A DNA stretch of 64,000 nucleotides, from the NCBI RefSeq assembly GCF_018982945.1, contig NZ_JABRXE010000008.1, positions 56,779-120,778 on the forward strand, read 5' to 3'. Of this stretch, positions 1 to 9,409 are shown piece after piece. The stretch comes from Anaerostipes faecalis. Lineage in GTDB: Bacteria; Bacillota; Clostridia; Lachnospirales; Lachnospiraceae. The translations under genes and the position numbers were made by a program. The notes beneath the pieces were generated by a model that ran no database searches, was not told the origin of the DNA, and worked only from the letters and a program-made list of their open reading frames with translations. Numbering within the stretch: the first letter of the stretch is position 1; each line of letters begins with the position of its first letter.

Positions 1-275
1 TCTGCTGCACCCTTTCCAAGAACATCTTCACATGCTTTTAAAAACATAAACATTGCTGTTCTCTTATAGGTCATATATCCAGCCTGTTCCTCCAATGTTA
101 CAAATCTGACATAACTATCTTTTACCAGCGGATAAAACAGCTCTTTTAACTTTCCATCTGCATAGGCCAGTAAAATTTCAGACTCTTCTGGTTTTTGAAC
201 GACCTTTGCCAATTGAGCCAGCGTAGTCCCCTGCTCTACCTGATAGACTGTCTGATTGACTGTAACATGTATCAT
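1..275 (-). CDS. Nucleoside (uridine-type) kinase, N-terminal fragment
   Basis: Only the first ~91 codons are present; the gene runs off the left edge of the window. The visible part begins MIHVTVNQTVYQVEQGTTL and looks like a TGS-type N-terminal domain, as found in clostridial proteins that join such a domain to a uridine kinase/phosphoribulokinase-like P-loop domain; that second domain would lie outside the window. An AAAGGGG ribosome binding site precedes two in-frame ATG codons (281 and 275), and the second has the better spacing. It follows the Nif3-like gene on the same strand. The assignment rests on resemblance to the N-terminal domain and is tentative. Confidence 0.6.
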   Translation of the reverse strand, partial: MIHVTVNQTVYQVEQGTTLAQLAKVVQKPEESEILLAYADGKLKELFYPLVKDSYVRFVTLEEQAGYMTYKRTAMFMFLKACEDVLGKGAA

Positions 276-321
276 AAACATCACCCCTTTTTAGAATGTC
301 TTTGACTTTCTTTTTGCGTGT

Positions 322-1113
322 TTATATTATAACTTTAAACGGACTTCCTGCTTTCAAAGAAATTATTTCACATTCCGGAAGTTTTTTCTTTAAAAGCTCT
401 TCCATATCATCAATAAAAACCTGTTCCAGTCCATAATGTCCCGCATCGATAACTGTCAATCCCATATCAACAGCATCTAATCCTTCATGATGTCCAAAAT
501 CTCCTGTAACAAGTACATCGGCCTCTTTTTCCATTGCCTCTTTCATTAGACTTTTTCCAGAACCTGGAACAACTGCAACTTTCTCTATTTGCTGCTGTGG
601 ATCTCCATAAATCATAACTGAATCAAGTCCAAAATCATTTTTCACTTTTTTTGCAAATTCCTGTAATGATTTTTTTTCTTTAAATGTACTAATAAAACCA
701 ATTCCTTTATTATCTGATGCCAATGCAGGATTAGATGAAATTTCCACTGGTGCATCTGCAGTAAGACAAAGTCGTCTTCCTACAGCATCACACATTCTGT
801 AAACATCATAATTGGTATGCATTCCATAACAGCAAATATCATTGCGAATCAGTGTTAGCAATTTCTTCTGGAGGAAATCATCACTGGTACATTTTTGAAT
901 TTTGGAAAATATTACCGGATGGTGTGCAAGAATAAAATCAACATTTTCTTTTACAGCCATTTCCACCACTTCATTGGTTATATCTAAGACTACAAGAATT
1001 TTCCTTACTTCCTGTTCCATATCTCCCACAAGAAATCCCGGATTATCCCAGCTTTCTGCTCCATCTAAAGGCACTTCCCTCTCCAGAAATTCTACCACAT
1101 CTCTACATTTCAT
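322..1113 (-). CDS. Nif3-like dinuclear metal centre protein (YqfO family)
   Basis: This 263-residue protein belongs to the Nif3/YqfO/GTP cyclohydrolase I type 2-like family, whose cellular role is poorly defined. Family features are the early GAESWDNPGFLVGD motif, the metal-binding LAHHPVIF motif near residue 65, and the late GDFGHHEGLDA and DAGHYGLE motifs that supply further metal ligands. The length fits the short form of the family without the inserted PII-like domain. The start overlaps the end of trmK by 11 bp, so the two are translationally coupled, and the rpoD-trmK-nif3 order is conserved in Firmicutes. The family call is secure; the biochemical function is not known from sequence. 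Confidence 0.93.
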   Translation of the reverse strand: MKCRDVVEFLEREVPLDGAESWDNPGFLVGDMEQEVRKILVVLDITNEVVEMAVKENVDFILAHHPVIFSKIQKCTSDDFLQKKLLTLIRNDICCYGMHTNYDVYRMCDAVGRRLCLTADAPVEISSNPALASDNKGIGFISTFKEKKSLQEFAKKVKNDFGLDSVMIYGDPQQQIEKVAVVPGSGKSLMKEAMEKEADVLVTGDFGHHEGLDAVDMGLTVIDAGHYGLEQVFIDDMEELLKKKLPECEIISLKAGSPFKVII

Positions 1114-1798
1114 AATATCCCAATGCCTCCCTTATATTACAAAGCATGGTTTTAACTTCTTTTTTTCTGATTTTTATATGTTCCTTTGATTCATCGGTTA
1201 ATGTTGCACATATTTTTTCATATTTCTGATATTCCAGATCCAGGTATTCCAAAAGTACTGGATGTTTGTCTAGAATCAGATTCTGGCCAAACAAATAAAA
1301 ACATTCTTTTTTATACTCTTCATGTCCATGAACAGCTCTCATGATCATATAATATTTTCCATCTTCACAAAGCATCTCTTCTTCTAAAATGCGAAAGTTA
1401 TGATCATGAAGAAAATGCCTTACTTTTTCAAGATGAGACTGAGGAGAAAGAATAAGCTCTTTCACCGAATCAAGCTTATCTAAATCCTGTTCCAGAATAC
1501 GAACCACGAGATCTCCACCCATACCTGTTATTATAATAGAATCAACCTCCTTTTGAGGAAGTTGATTCAATCCGTCAGAAAGAATACAGACAATTTTATC
1601 TGCTGTATTTGTTTCTGTAATATGTTGTTTTGCACGGTTCAGCGGCTCTTCATTGATATCCATAGCAAAAGCTTTTGGACAACAGCCAGTCTGAGTCAGG
1701 TAGATTGGTATGTATCCATGATCCGTTCCAATATCTGCTGCACAATAACCTTCTGTTACAAAAGAAGCAATCGTTTTTAAACGGTTTGATAATTCCAT
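1103..1798 (-). CDS. trmK: tRNA (adenine(22)-N1)-methyltransferase TrmK
   Basis: This 231-residue SAM-dependent methyltransferase methylates N1 of A22 in the tRNA D-loop. The N-terminal part carries a Rossmann methyltransferase signature (ADIGTDHGYIPIYL, about residues 21-34), followed by AMDINEEPL and the IITGMGGDL motif near residue 88. The C-terminal ~60 residues are charged and helical, as in the YqfN/TrmK family. It sits 9 bp after rpoD and overlaps the following Nif3-like gene, the classical Firmicute arrangement. Length and motifs match the family. Confidence 0.93.
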   Translation of the reverse strand: MELSNRLKTIASFVTEGYCAADIGTDHGYIPIYLTQTGCCPKAFAMDINEEPLNRAKQHITETNTADKIVCILSDGLNQLPQKEVDSIIITGMGGDLVVRILEQDLDKLDSVKELILSPQSHLEKVRHFLHDHNFRILEEEMLCEDGKYYMIMRAVHGHEEYKKECFYLFGQNLILDKHPVLLEYLDLEYQKYEKICATLTDESKEHIKIRKKEVKTMLCNIREALGYYEM

Positions 1799-1807
1799 TT
1801 CTACACC

Positions 1808-2899
1808 TTAATCCAAATAATCTTTCAATTTTCTGCTACGGCTTGGATGTCTTAATTTTCTTAATGCCTTCGCCTCGATCTGACGAATACGCTCTCTTGT
1901 TACATTAAATTCTTTACCGACTTCTTCCAAAGTACGTGCTCTGCTGTCATCTAATCCAAAACGAAGACGAAGAACTTTCTGTTCTCTTTCAGTAAGAGTA
2001 CCCAAAACTTCATCCAACTGTTCTTTTAAGAGAGTAAAAGCAGCTGCGTCTGCAGGTACTGGTACATTTTCATCCTGAATAAAATCTCCAAGATGACTGT
2101 CTTCCTCTTCTCCAATTGGAGTTTCCAGAGAAACCGGTTCCTGAGAAATTTTCAGGATTTCCCGAACCCTGTCAACCGGAATATCCATTTCTTCTGCAAT
2201 TTCCTCTGGAGATGGTTCTCTTCCCAGCTCCTGAAGCAGCTGTCTGGATACACGAATTAATTTGTTGATTGTTTCCACCATATGCACAGGAATTCGAATG
2301 GTTCTTGCCTGATCGGCAATCGCTCTTGTGATTGCCTGACGAATCCACCATGTTGCATAGGTACTGAATTTATACCCTTTTCGATAATCAAATTTTTCAA
2401 CAGCTTTAATAAGTCCCAGGTTTCCTTCCTGAATCAGATCAAGAAACAGCATACCACGTCCTACATAACGTTTTGCAATACTGACCACCAGTCGAAGGTT
2501 TGCTTCTGCCAGTTTTTTCTTAGCAGCTTCATCTCCTTCTTCCATACGTTTCGCAAGCTCAATTTCTTCATCTGCACTTAAAAGAGGTACCTTTCCAATT
2601 TCTTTCAGATACATACGTACCGGATCTTCAATACTGATTCCATCAGGCACAGCGATTTCTGTTTCATCATCTAAGTTATCTTCCAGATCATCGTCAGTAT
2701 CTTCTACCGCTGCCAGAGTCAGCACATCGATTCCATTCTGCTCCAGATAATCATAAATAGCCTCCATCATATCAGAAGTAAGCTTCATATCCTTAAAATA
2801 TGTCTCAATCTGTGCATACTCCAGAAAATTCTTATTCTTTTTTCCTAATTCTACTAATCCAGCCAGTTTTTCACTGAATTGTTCCATTGTACCTTCCAT
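1808..2899 (-). CDS. rpoD: RNA polymerase primary sigma factor RpoD/SigA
   Basis: This is the housekeeping sigma-70 factor that directs core RNA polymerase to -35/-10 promoters. The 363 residues show an N-terminal region 1.1-like segment, an acidic linker (about 65-85), region 1.2 ([17 protein letters not shown], ~92-108), region 2 with [21 protein letters not shown] and the promoter-melting [15 protein letters not shown] stretch (~150-190), region 3 ([14 protein letters not shown]) and region 4 with a C-terminal helix-turn-helix ([20 protein letters not shown]). An AAAGGACG site precedes the chosen ATG; a second in-frame ATG lies four codons later. It follows dnaG by 36 bp. A shorter sigma paralog lies upstream at 5871-6629. 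Confidence 0.97.
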   Translation of the reverse strand: MEGTMEQFSEKLAGLVELGKKNKNFLEYAQIETYFKDMKLTSDMMEAIYDYLEQNGIDVLTLAAVEDTDDDLEDNLDDETEIAVPDGISIEDPVRMYLKEIGKVPLLSADEEIELAKRMEEGDEAAKKKLAEANLRLVVSIAKRYVGRGMLFLDLIQEGNLGLIKAVEKFDYRKGYKFSTYATWWIRQAITRAIADQARTIRIPVHMVETINKLIRVSRQLLQELGREPSPEEIAEEMDIPVDRVREILKISQEPVSLETPIGEEEDSHLGDFIQDENVPVPADAAAFTLLKEQLDEVLGTLTEREQKVLRLRFGLDDSRARTLEEVGKEFNVTRERIRQIEAKALRKLRHPSRSRKLKDYLD

Positions 2900-2935
2900 A
2901 ATTCGTCCTTTCTTCTCTCTCCTATTTTAACCAAC

Positions 2936-4708
2936 CTATAATGAAATATGCAATTTTGACAATCTGCCTTTTTCCTTAATCAGCTCCTGCCATTTCAAAA
3001 TATCGCTGGTTGAATTCATCTGTTGTTCGATGCTGTCTTCTTTGACCCGTCGAACGATATCTGTCAGTGCTTTATCATTATCTTCCGGCGAAGGTTCCAT
3101 TTTTAATTTAGTATTAAACAGCTCTGCTATTTTATTCTGATCCTCAGGATCCGTATACTGATTCATGATCTTCGCAGGAATTACTTTCCTCTCTTCTTCA
3201 TATTGTGAAAAAAGCATCAGTGCGGCACCATGATAAATTGGATCATAAAAATCATCCGGACCTATGAGTCCCCGAAGCTTTTCAAACAGAATTGGTTCAT
3301 TGACCAGCCATGTAAGCAAAAGCTTTTGCGGTTGTTTCTTTTTACTCTCTCTGATATCCTCTCTTCGGATACTTTTTTCTTCATTTTCTTTCTTTTGCAC
3401 TTCCTGTCTTTGTACATAGCCACTGGTTCCATAATAATTGACCAAATCAGAAAATTCTTTCTGTGCCATATAGTATTCACGGGAAACTGCATCAATATAA
3501 TTCTTTCGCTCCAGCGGTTCTTCAATTACTGCCAGAAGCTTGGCTGCTTCATGCTGAAACTTTGTTTTCTCTTCCGGATCATCCTGATTATATTTTTTTG
3601 AAAGAACTTTTACCTGAAACATAAAACTGCTTACAGCTTTCCTGATTCGCTCTTCCAGAGCCTCAGCGCCCAGCTCTTTAATAAATTCATCCGGATCCTT
3701 ATATGGAGTTAAATCCAACACCTTCACTGTCAGTCCAGCATCTTTCAAAATAGGAATCGCCCTTAGAATTGCCCTCTGACCGGCTTCATCACTATCAAAA
3801 GATAAAATGACATTTTCCGTATATCTGCGAAGAAGTGTTCCATGTCCACTGGTAAATGCTGTTCCCAATGCTGCTACCGCATTGGTAAACCCTGCCTGAT
3901 GCATGGATATCACATCCATATATCCTTCACAAAGAATAATTTCATTCTTCCTGGAACTTCTTGCGAAATTTAATCCATAAAGATTTCGGCTTTTATCAAA
4001 GAGTTTTGTTTCTTTGGAGTTTAGGTACTTAGGTGTTCCATCGCCCATAACTCTTCCTCCAAAGCCTATCACACGGTTATTGACATCCACAATCGGAAAC
4101 ATGACCCGGTTCCAGAATTTATCACTTCCTCCCCGCTGTTCATCAATATTTACCAGTGCAGAATCTTTTAACTCCTCATCACTATATCCCTTGCTTTTTA
4201 AGAAACGATACAGATCATCGTTATAAATATCTGCATACCCAAGTCCAAATCGTCGAATAGTCTCTTCTGTAATGCCACGTTTCTTCAAATATTCAAGTCC
4301 CTTTTCTCCCCGCTTCTGATGAAGCAGATAATAGAAATAATTGGCTGCAAGCTTATTCATTTCCCTTAATCTTGCTTTTTCATCCATCTGTTTTTTAGCT
4401 TCATCATCTAATTCTTCCTCTGGCAGTTCCATACCTGCACGGTCTGCCAGAAATCTGACAGCCTCTGGAAATGAGAAATTTTCATATTCCATCAGAAACG
4501 TATAAATGTTTCCTCCGGCTCCACATCCAAAACAGTAATACATCTGCTTGTCCCTGCTCACAGAAAAAGAAGGAGACTTTTCATTGTGAAAAGGACACAA
4601 GCCAAAATAAGAGCTGCCCTTTTTCTTTAACGATACATATGAAGAGATAAGATCTACGATGTCATTGCGGCTTCGCACCTCTTCAATAATATCTTCTCCA
4701 TAAATCAC
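2936..4708 (-). CDS. dnaG: DNA primase DnaG
   Basis: The primase synthesises RNA primers at the replication fork. The 590 residues contain an N-terminal CHC2 zinc finger (C38, H41, C59, C62), the RNA polymerase core with LNSKETKLFDKSRNLYGL, and a TOPRIM domain with IILCEGYMDVI and SFDSDEAGQRA. A C-terminal helical region would bind the DnaB helicase. The start codon is GTG: an AGGAGGG site lies seven bases upstream, and the nearest ATG is followed at once by a stop. It is placed directly before rpoD, the conserved macromolecular-synthesis operon. Confidence 0.97.
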   Translation of the reverse strand: MIYGEDIIEEVRSRNDIVDLISSYVSLKKKGSSYFGLCPFHNEKSPSFSVSRDKQMYYCFGCGAGGNIYTFLMEYENFSFPEAVRFLADRAGMELPEEELDDEAKKQMDEKARLREMNKLAANYFYYLLHQKRGEKGLEYLKKRGITEETIRRFGLGYADIYNDDLYRFLKSKGYSDEELKDSALVNIDEQRGGSDKFWNRVMFPIVDVNNRVIGFGGRVMGDGTPKYLNSKETKLFDKSRNLYGLNFARSSRKNEIILCEGYMDVISMHQAGFTNAVAALGTAFTSGHGTLLRRYTENVILSFDSDEAGQRAILRAIPILKDAGLTVKVLDLTPYKDPDEFIKELGAEALEERIRKAVSSFMFQVKVLSKKYNQDDPEEKTKFQHEAAKLLAVIEEPLERKNYIDAVSREYYMAQKEFSDLVNYYGTSGYVQRQEVQKKENEEKSIRREDIRESKKKQPQKLLLTWLVNEPILFEKLRGLIGPDDFYDPIYHGAALMLFSQYEEERKVIPAKIMNQYTDPEDQNKIAELFNTKLKMEPSPEDNDKALTDIVRRVKEDSIEQQMNSTSDILKWQELIKEKGRLSKLHISL

Positions 4709-4796
4709 ATTTGTCCCTCCTTAAAAGTTCTCTCCATATATATTATTCTACATATTTTCTCTGTTTCCTTTTTATTTTACATAAAAATATGAATTT

Positions 4797-5807
4797 CTAT
4801 TTTCCTATCCAGAATTTTGGAATAAAAATCTCTTTGTATGTTTCTATTGCAAAATGATCCGTCATTCCGGCTATATAATCACATACTGCCTGTTCTTTTG
4901 TCTCTCCCTCATTTTCAATTCTTAAAAGATTATATTCTGGAAGTTTTTCAATGTGAAAGAGAAAATATTCATATAATGGCTCGGTAATATGTGAAACCTT
5001 TTGTTCTTCCCTTTTTGTTGCCGGATCCTGATAAACGTTTTCAAACATAAATCTTCTCAGACCAAACATGGCATTATGTACTTTTTCTGACATGATAATA
5101 TCATTCCTGCCTTCACTTTCATTGACAATATCAAGAATCATAGTATTCATTCGTTCCCTGACCGTATGACCCAGAATATCTGTGTATTCCATAGGGAGAT
5201 CCTCTTCTGTAATTACTTTTGCTCTAATAGCATCATCCACATCATGATTGATATAGGCTATCTTATCTGCAAGGCGTACAATTTTTCCTTCTAAAGTAGA
5301 CGGATTGCTGGCGGTTGAATGATTTTCCATACCATCCAGCACTTCCCATGTAAGATTCAGCCCCTTCCCGTTTTTTTCCAGATACTGAGCTATCCGCACA
5401 CTTTGCATACTATGTTTGAATCCCATTGGATGCATGTCATTTAATACACGTTCCCCTGCATGACCAAAAGGTGTATGTCCCAGATCATGCCCCAGTGCAA
5501 TAGCTTCTGTCAGCACTTCATTTAAGTTAAGGGCACAGGCAATAGTTCTGGCATTCTGTGAAACTTCCAGTGTATGAGTCAGTCTTGTCCTGTAATGGTC
5601 ACCTTTCGGTGATAGAAAAACCTGTGTTTTATCTTTTAAACGGCGAAAAGCCTTACAATGCAGTATCCGATCCCGGTCTCGCTGAAAACATGTCCGGATC
5701 TCACACTCCACCTCAGGCCTTTTTCTTCCTTTTGTATTTATACTTAATGTCGCATAGACACTTAAAAAATCTTTTTCAGACTGTTCCTGCTTTTCTCTGA
5801 TATTCAT
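4797..5807 (-). CDS. dgt: dGTP triphosphohydrolase (HD-domain dNTPase)
   Basis: This enzyme cleaves dNTPs to deoxynucleosides and triphosphate and contributes to nucleotide-pool control. The HD-domain metal ligands are visible in RTRLTHTLEVSQ, LGHDLGHTPFGHAGE and the later DKIAYINHDVDDA motif. The N-terminal CRTCFQRDRDRILHCKAFRRLKDKTQ-like region is typical of the family. A longer reading frame begins at 5834, but an AGGAGGG site seven bases before the ATG at 5807 decides the start, giving 336 residues. It lies between the sigma-like gene and dnaG on the same strand. Confidence 0.93.
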   Translation of the reverse strand: MNIREKQEQSEKDFLSVYATLSINTKGRKRPEVECEIRTCFQRDRDRILHCKAFRRLKDKTQVFLSPKGDHYRTRLTHTLEVSQNARTIACALNLNEVLTEAIALGHDLGHTPFGHAGERVLNDMHPMGFKHSMQSVRIAQYLEKNGKGLNLTWEVLDGMENHSTASNPSTLEGKIVRLADKIAYINHDVDDAIRAKVITEEDLPMEYTDILGHTVRERMNTMILDIVNESEGRNDIIMSEKVHNAMFGLRRFMFENVYQDPATKREEQKVSHITEPLYEYFLFHIEKLPEYNLLRIENEGETKEQAVCDYIAGMTDHFAIETYKEIFIPKFWIGK

Positions 5808-5870
5808 ACACGGACCCTCCTGACTATATAGCATACACCACCTGGCATTTTGAATCCTTAAAATCGAGAA

Positions 5871-6629
5871 TTATCTCACATCTGGTGTAATATCTGTTTC
5901 CATTACAGAAAGTGCATCTAATGATATTTTCATTATGTCCTTAATCTCTTCCACTGTCATGGATAAATAATCAGCCAGTTCCTCTGCCTTGGGTTCTCTT
6001 CCTAACTCTTTTGACAAATGAGTGGATGCTTCATCCAGCCGATTGGCTTTTAATGCCATCTGCTGGCTTACACTATCTGAACCTCTTTGCAGTGCAATAG
6101 CATCCAATATGGAATCCTCAATTGCCTTTCTGGCATGACGGAGAAATCCTTCTTCATCATTACCACGATAAGCAGCCATAGCTTCAAGAAGCCCGATATT
6201 TCCCTCTTGAATCAAATCAGCAAATAAGACTCCCTTCCCTCTATGGTTTTTAGCAATTTCAACTACAGCAGGAAGCAGACAGGAAATCACCATATCTCCA
6301 TTATCTTCTCCCTGAAACCATGCCTGAAGCATTGCTTTCTGTTCTTCTTCACCTGGAAGATCCATATTTCTCAGTTCCTCTTCATAAAAATGAATGGCGG
6401 CACTTTCTTCCTCCGCTTCTTCATTCTCAGAATTCCCGGATGTTCCTTCATAACCAATCACTCGAATGCCTGCCTCTACATAACTGTCAAATAAAAGTTT
6501 CTGCGCTTCTTCATCCAGTGAATAATCACTAAAATATGTAATCAGTTCCTCTTTTGTAATCTGGTTGCCATTGGTTTTTGCAACCGCCAACATTTCTTCC
6601 ATTCCTTTTAAAAATGCATTTTTATCCAT
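5871..6629 (-). CDS. Sigma-70-like protein lacking region 4
   Basis: A 252-residue paralog of the neighbouring RpoD. It aligns with RpoD from the N-terminal segment (KEELITYFSDYSLDEEAQ, ~27-43) through an acidic linker (~66-78), the core-binding helix GVLFADLIQEGNIGLLEA (~133-150) and region 3 (LGREPKAEELADYLSMTVEEI, ~209-229), and then stops at about the end of region 3. Region 4, which reads the -35 element, is absent. The aromatic promoter-melting stretch of region 2.4 is replaced by GFLRHARKAIEDSILDAI. It lies 13 bp after uppP and upstream of dgt. It could bind core polymerase as a modulator, or be a degenerate sigma factor that is still maintained; no frameshift is visible. Confidence 0.8.
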   Translation of the reverse strand: MDKNAFLKGMEEMLAVAKTNGNQITKEELITYFSDYSLDEEAQKLLFDSYVEAGIRVIGYEGTSGNSENEEAEEESAAIHFYEEELRNMDLPGEEEQKAMLQAWFQGEDNGDMVISCLLPAVVEIAKNHRGKGVLFADLIQEGNIGLLEAMAAYRGNDEEGFLRHARKAIEDSILDAIALQRGSDSVSQQMALKANRLDEASTHLSKELGREPKAEELADYLSMTVEEIKDIMKISLDALSVMETDITPDVR

Positions 6630-6642
6630 GAACTATCTCCCT

Positions 6643-7467
6643 TTATGCTAATGCAAAATAAGCAATCACAAGAATACCAAGAATAATTCTGTATACCCCG
6701 AAAGCTTTAAAATCATTATTTTTAATATAGCCAAGTAAGAATTTAATTGCAATAACAGACACAATGAACGATACTGCCATTCCTGTTATTAAAACAATCG
6801 CTTCCATACTTGTAAAATTCAATCCGAATTTCAGTATTTTTATAAAACTTGCACCAAACATAACTGGTATTCCCAGGAAAAATGAAAATTCCGCTGCAAC
6901 TGTTCTGGAGCATCCAATCAATATTCCTCCAAGAATAGTTGCACCTGATCTTGATGTTCCAGGAATCAGTGATAATACCTGAAAAACTCCGATGGCCAGA
7001 GCCATTGGATAACTAAGTCTGCCAAGATCATTCATCGGTCTGCGCCTGTTCTTTCGATTTCTGTTTTCAATCACAATAAACAAAATACCATAAATAATCA
7101 GCATCGCTGCAACAACCGGAGGGTTATAAAGATGTTCATCCAGCCAGTCATCCAAAGGAATACCTATTACTGCTGCAGGAAGGACAGCCAAAATAACCTT
7201 TGACCATAAAATCATGGTTTCTCCTTTTTCTGTACGACTTTTGCTAGGTGAAAAAGGATTCAATTTATGAAAATACAAAACCACAACAGCCATAATAGCC
7301 CCAAGCTGAATGACCACATTAAACATCTCCATAAACTCTGCAGACATGTTCAATTTGATAAATTCATCTGCAAGAATCAAGTGTCCGGTACTGCTGATTG
7401 GAAGCCACTCTGTAATTCCTTCCACAATACCAAGTATGATTGTTTTTACTAATAATAAAATGTCCAT
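6643..7467 (-). CDS. uppP: Undecaprenyl-diphosphatase UppP (BacA family)
   Basis: This integral membrane enzyme dephosphorylates undecaprenyl pyrophosphate, recycling the lipid carrier for peptidoglycan synthesis and contributing to bacitracin tolerance. The 274 residues show the family signatures [18 protein letters not shown] (residues ~13-30, with catalytic Glu) and [13 protein letters not shown] (~168-180), separated by several hydrophobic segments. The length is normal for the family. It lies downstream of rpoZ behind a strong hairpin and upstream of the sigma-like gene. Confidence 0.95.
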   Translation of the reverse strand: MDILLLVKTIILGIVEGITEWLPISSTGHLILADEFIKLNMSAEFMEMFNVVIQLGAIMAVVVLYFHKLNPFSPSKSRTEKGETMILWSKVILAVLPAAVIGIPLDDWLDEHLYNPPVVAAMLIIYGILFIVIENRNRKNRRRPMNDLGRLSYPMALAIGVFQVLSLIPGTSRSGATILGGILIGCSRTVAAEFSFFLGIPVMFGASFIKILKFGLNFTSMEAIVLITGMAVSFIVSVIAIKFLLGYIKNNDFKAFGVYRIILGILVIAYFALA

Positions 7468-7507
7468 ATTCTTCTCCCTTAGATGTAATAATCTTCAAAG
7501 TGGAAAC

Positions 7508-7537
7508 AAGGGTGCTTAGGAAAACCTAACCACCCTT
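7508..7537 (-). terminator. Hairpin terminator after rpoZ
   Basis: Arms at 7508-7520 and 7525-7537 pair with one mismatch around a four-base loop. Read on the minus strand the stem is followed by a short TTGTTT run. It lies between rpoZ and uppP and probably ends the yicC-gmk-rpoZ transcript; the U-tract is weak, so readthrough is possible. Confidence 0.6.
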
Positions 7538-7548
7538 TGTCCTATGTT

Positions 7549-7788
7549 CTATTCTTCTGCGTCGTCATCTCCAAGAATTTTGACTTTTTCCTGTCTTAAT
7601 TCTTCTACAGCTGTCGATAATGGTTTTTCTTCATCTGCATCTTCAACCAGTGGCATATCTCCTGCAATAATCTGTCTAGCACGTTTTGCACTTGCAAGTA
7701 CAACAGAATAACGGCTGGAAATAACCTTTTCATCTTCACTGTCCCCATTGATAACTTTCATTAATTCTGTATATGATGGATGTAACAT
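7549..7788 (-). CDS. rpoZ: RNA polymerase omega subunit
   Basis: A small subunit (79 residues from the chosen ATG) that helps assemble and stabilise RNA polymerase. The core SSRYSVVLASAKRARQII with a following acidic tail is the diagnostic RpoZ motif, and the N-terminal MLHPSYTELMK is typical of clostridial versions. An in-frame ATG at 7794 is one base after the AGGAGG site and too close; the ATG at 7788 has good spacing. It follows gmk by 11 bp, the standard gmk-rpoZ pair. Confidence 0.93.
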   Translation of the reverse strand: MLHPSYTELMKVINGDSEDEKVISSRYSVVLASAKRARQIIAGDMPLVEDADEEKPLSTAVEELRQEKVKILGDDDAEE

Positions 7789-7799
7789 AATCATTCCTC

Positions 7800-8417
7800 C
7801 TATAATTCATTTAATCCTTTTTTTGTTTCTTCAATAAACTCAAGATTATTTGCAAGCAGACATTCCTTTGCCTGAACGATTGCATGAACCCGGTCAACAC
7901 ATTCCTCTAAATCATCATTAACGACTATATAGTCATATTTTGACATATCTTCGGATTCTTCTTTTGCACGATTCAGTCTTTTCTGTATGATTTCCTCAGA
8001 TTCTGTTCCTCTTCCAACTAACCGTTCTTTAATGGCTGCTGCACTTGGAGCTGTAATAAAAATCAAAAGTGCATCTTTATACTGATTTTTTATATTAAAT
8101 GCTCCCTGAACCTCAATCTCAAGAATGACATTATGTCCCGCTTTAAGTTCCTCTTCTACAAATTTACGAGGTGTCCCATAATAATTATCAACATATCTAG
8201 CATACTCTATAAATCCATTATAATCAATAAGATTCTTAAATTCTGCCTCTGTCTTAAAGAAATATTCTCTTCCGTTCTCTTCTCCAATGCGAGGGCTTCG
8301 TGTTGTAGCAGAAATAGACAGACTGTATCCATACTTATCAACCAGCTTTTTTGCTACTGTTCCCTTTCCAACACCTGAAAATCCGGAAATTACCAGCAAT
8401 GAACCTCTTTTTCCCAT
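7800..8417 (-). CDS. gmk: Guanylate kinase
   Basis: It phosphorylates GMP/dGMP to the diphosphate using ATP. The 205-residue product has the P-loop GFSGVGKGTVAKKL at its N-terminus, the GMP-binding SATTRSPRIGEENGREYFF motif and YYGTPRKFVEEEL. The ATG at 8417 is spaced eight bases from AAGGG, whereas one two codons earlier is too close. It lies between yicC and rpoZ, a conserved Firmicute cluster. Confidence 0.96.
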   Translation of the reverse strand: MGKRGSLLVISGFSGVGKGTVAKKLVDKYGYSLSISATTRSPRIGEENGREYFFKTEAEFKNLIDYNGFIEYARYVDNYYGTPRKFVEEELKAGHNVILEIEVQGAFNIKNQYKDALLIFITAPSAAAIKERLVGRGTESEEIIQKRLNRAKEESEDMSKYDYIVVNDDLEECVDRVHAIVQAKECLLANNLEFIEETKKGLNEL

Positions 8418-8431
8418 CTTCATATCCCTTC

Positions 8432-9313
8432 TTATTCTATATTCTGAATCTGCTCTCTGACTTTTTCCACATTGGTCTTTAACTCGATTGCATGCTCAGA
8501 TAATGCAACATCACTTGATTTTGACAGGATTGTATTTGCCTCACGATTCATTTCCTGGGCCATGAAATCAAGTTTTCGTCCAATACTTTCGTCTGAATCC
8601 AGAACATCTCTCATGGAGCGAATATGACTCTGCAGTCTGACAATCTCTTCATCTACTGCAATCTTATCAGCATATAATGTTACCTCCGCAGCAATTCTGC
8701 TTTCTTCTATACCAGAATCCTCCAGAAAATCTTTCACTTTTTCTTCCAGTTTTACACGATATTCCCTGATAATGTCCGGTGAACGTTTTTCAATAAACAA
8801 AACGTCCTCTTCCATCTGTTTTAATTTTCCAAGAAGATCTGCTTTTAAATTAGATCCCTCTGCAGTTCTTGTCTCTACAAAATTTTCTGCTGCCTGGCGT
8901 AATGCACCTTCAATCAGCGCCCACCACACTTCCTCATCCTGTTGTTTCTCTTCAATTGTAACAACTTCTGGAAATCTTGCCAGACTGGAAGCGGTAATAT
9001 CCATTTCTATTTGAAATTCTTCTTTCATTTTCTGAAAAACTTCCATATATTCACGAGCCATTTCCTTGTTATAGTGAAGTCCGACTCCTGTTTCAGATAA
9101 ATCCTCAAAGGATACATAGATATCAATCTTTCCTCTGCTGACATATTCTTTCATAATGTTTCGAATCTTTGCTTCAAACATTGAGAATTTTTTTGGAAGT
9201 TTTAAAGACAGATCACAATATCTATGATTTACTGATTTCATTTCAACTGTGACTTTTTGATTACTGGTATTGGACATTTCTCCATATCCAAACCCTGTCA
9301 TACTCTTTATCAT
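8432..9313 (-). CDS. YicC family protein (endoribonuclease YicC/YloC)
   Basis: This 293-residue protein starts with the invariant MIKSMTGFGYGE and ends with the conserved REQIQNIE, both hallmarks of the YicC/YloC family, members of which have been shown to be endoribonucleases. KSVNHRYCDLSLKLP and the C-terminal DVLDSDESIGRKLDFMAQEMNREANT segment are also diagnostic. It heads the yicC-gmk-rpoZ cluster behind a clear sigma-A promoter at 9381-9409. An AAGGA site seven bases upstream supports the start. Confidence 0.93.
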   Translation of the reverse strand: MIKSMTGFGYGEMSNTSNQKVTVEMKSVNHRYCDLSLKLPKKFSMFEAKIRNIMKEYVSRGKIDIYVSFEDLSETGVGLHYNKEMAREYMEVFQKMKEEFQIEMDITASSLARFPEVVTIEEKQQDEEVWWALIEGALRQAAENFVETRTAEGSNLKADLLGKLKQMEEDVLFIEKRSPDIIREYRVKLEEKVKDFLEDSGIEESRIAAEVTLYADKIAVDEEIVRLQSHIRSMRDVLDSDESIGRKLDFMAQEMNREANTILSKSSDVALSEHAIELKTNVEKVREQIQNIE

Positions 9314-9380
9314 ACATCTATCCTTCTTCTATATGTAATCTATCCGGGTTTCCGGATTATAAATTTTGTCAGTGAATTTT

Positions 9381-9409
9381 ATTATACGCAAATATAGACT
9401 TTTCGTCAA
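9381..9409 (-). promoter_or_regulatory. Sigma-A promoter for yicC-gmk-rpoZ
   Basis: On the minus strand, TTGACG (9404-9409) and TATAAT (9381-9386) are separated by 17 bases. The -35 box overlaps the end of recU. The leader contains a small perfect hairpin, ATCCGG-GTTT-CCGGAT. Confidence 0.75.
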
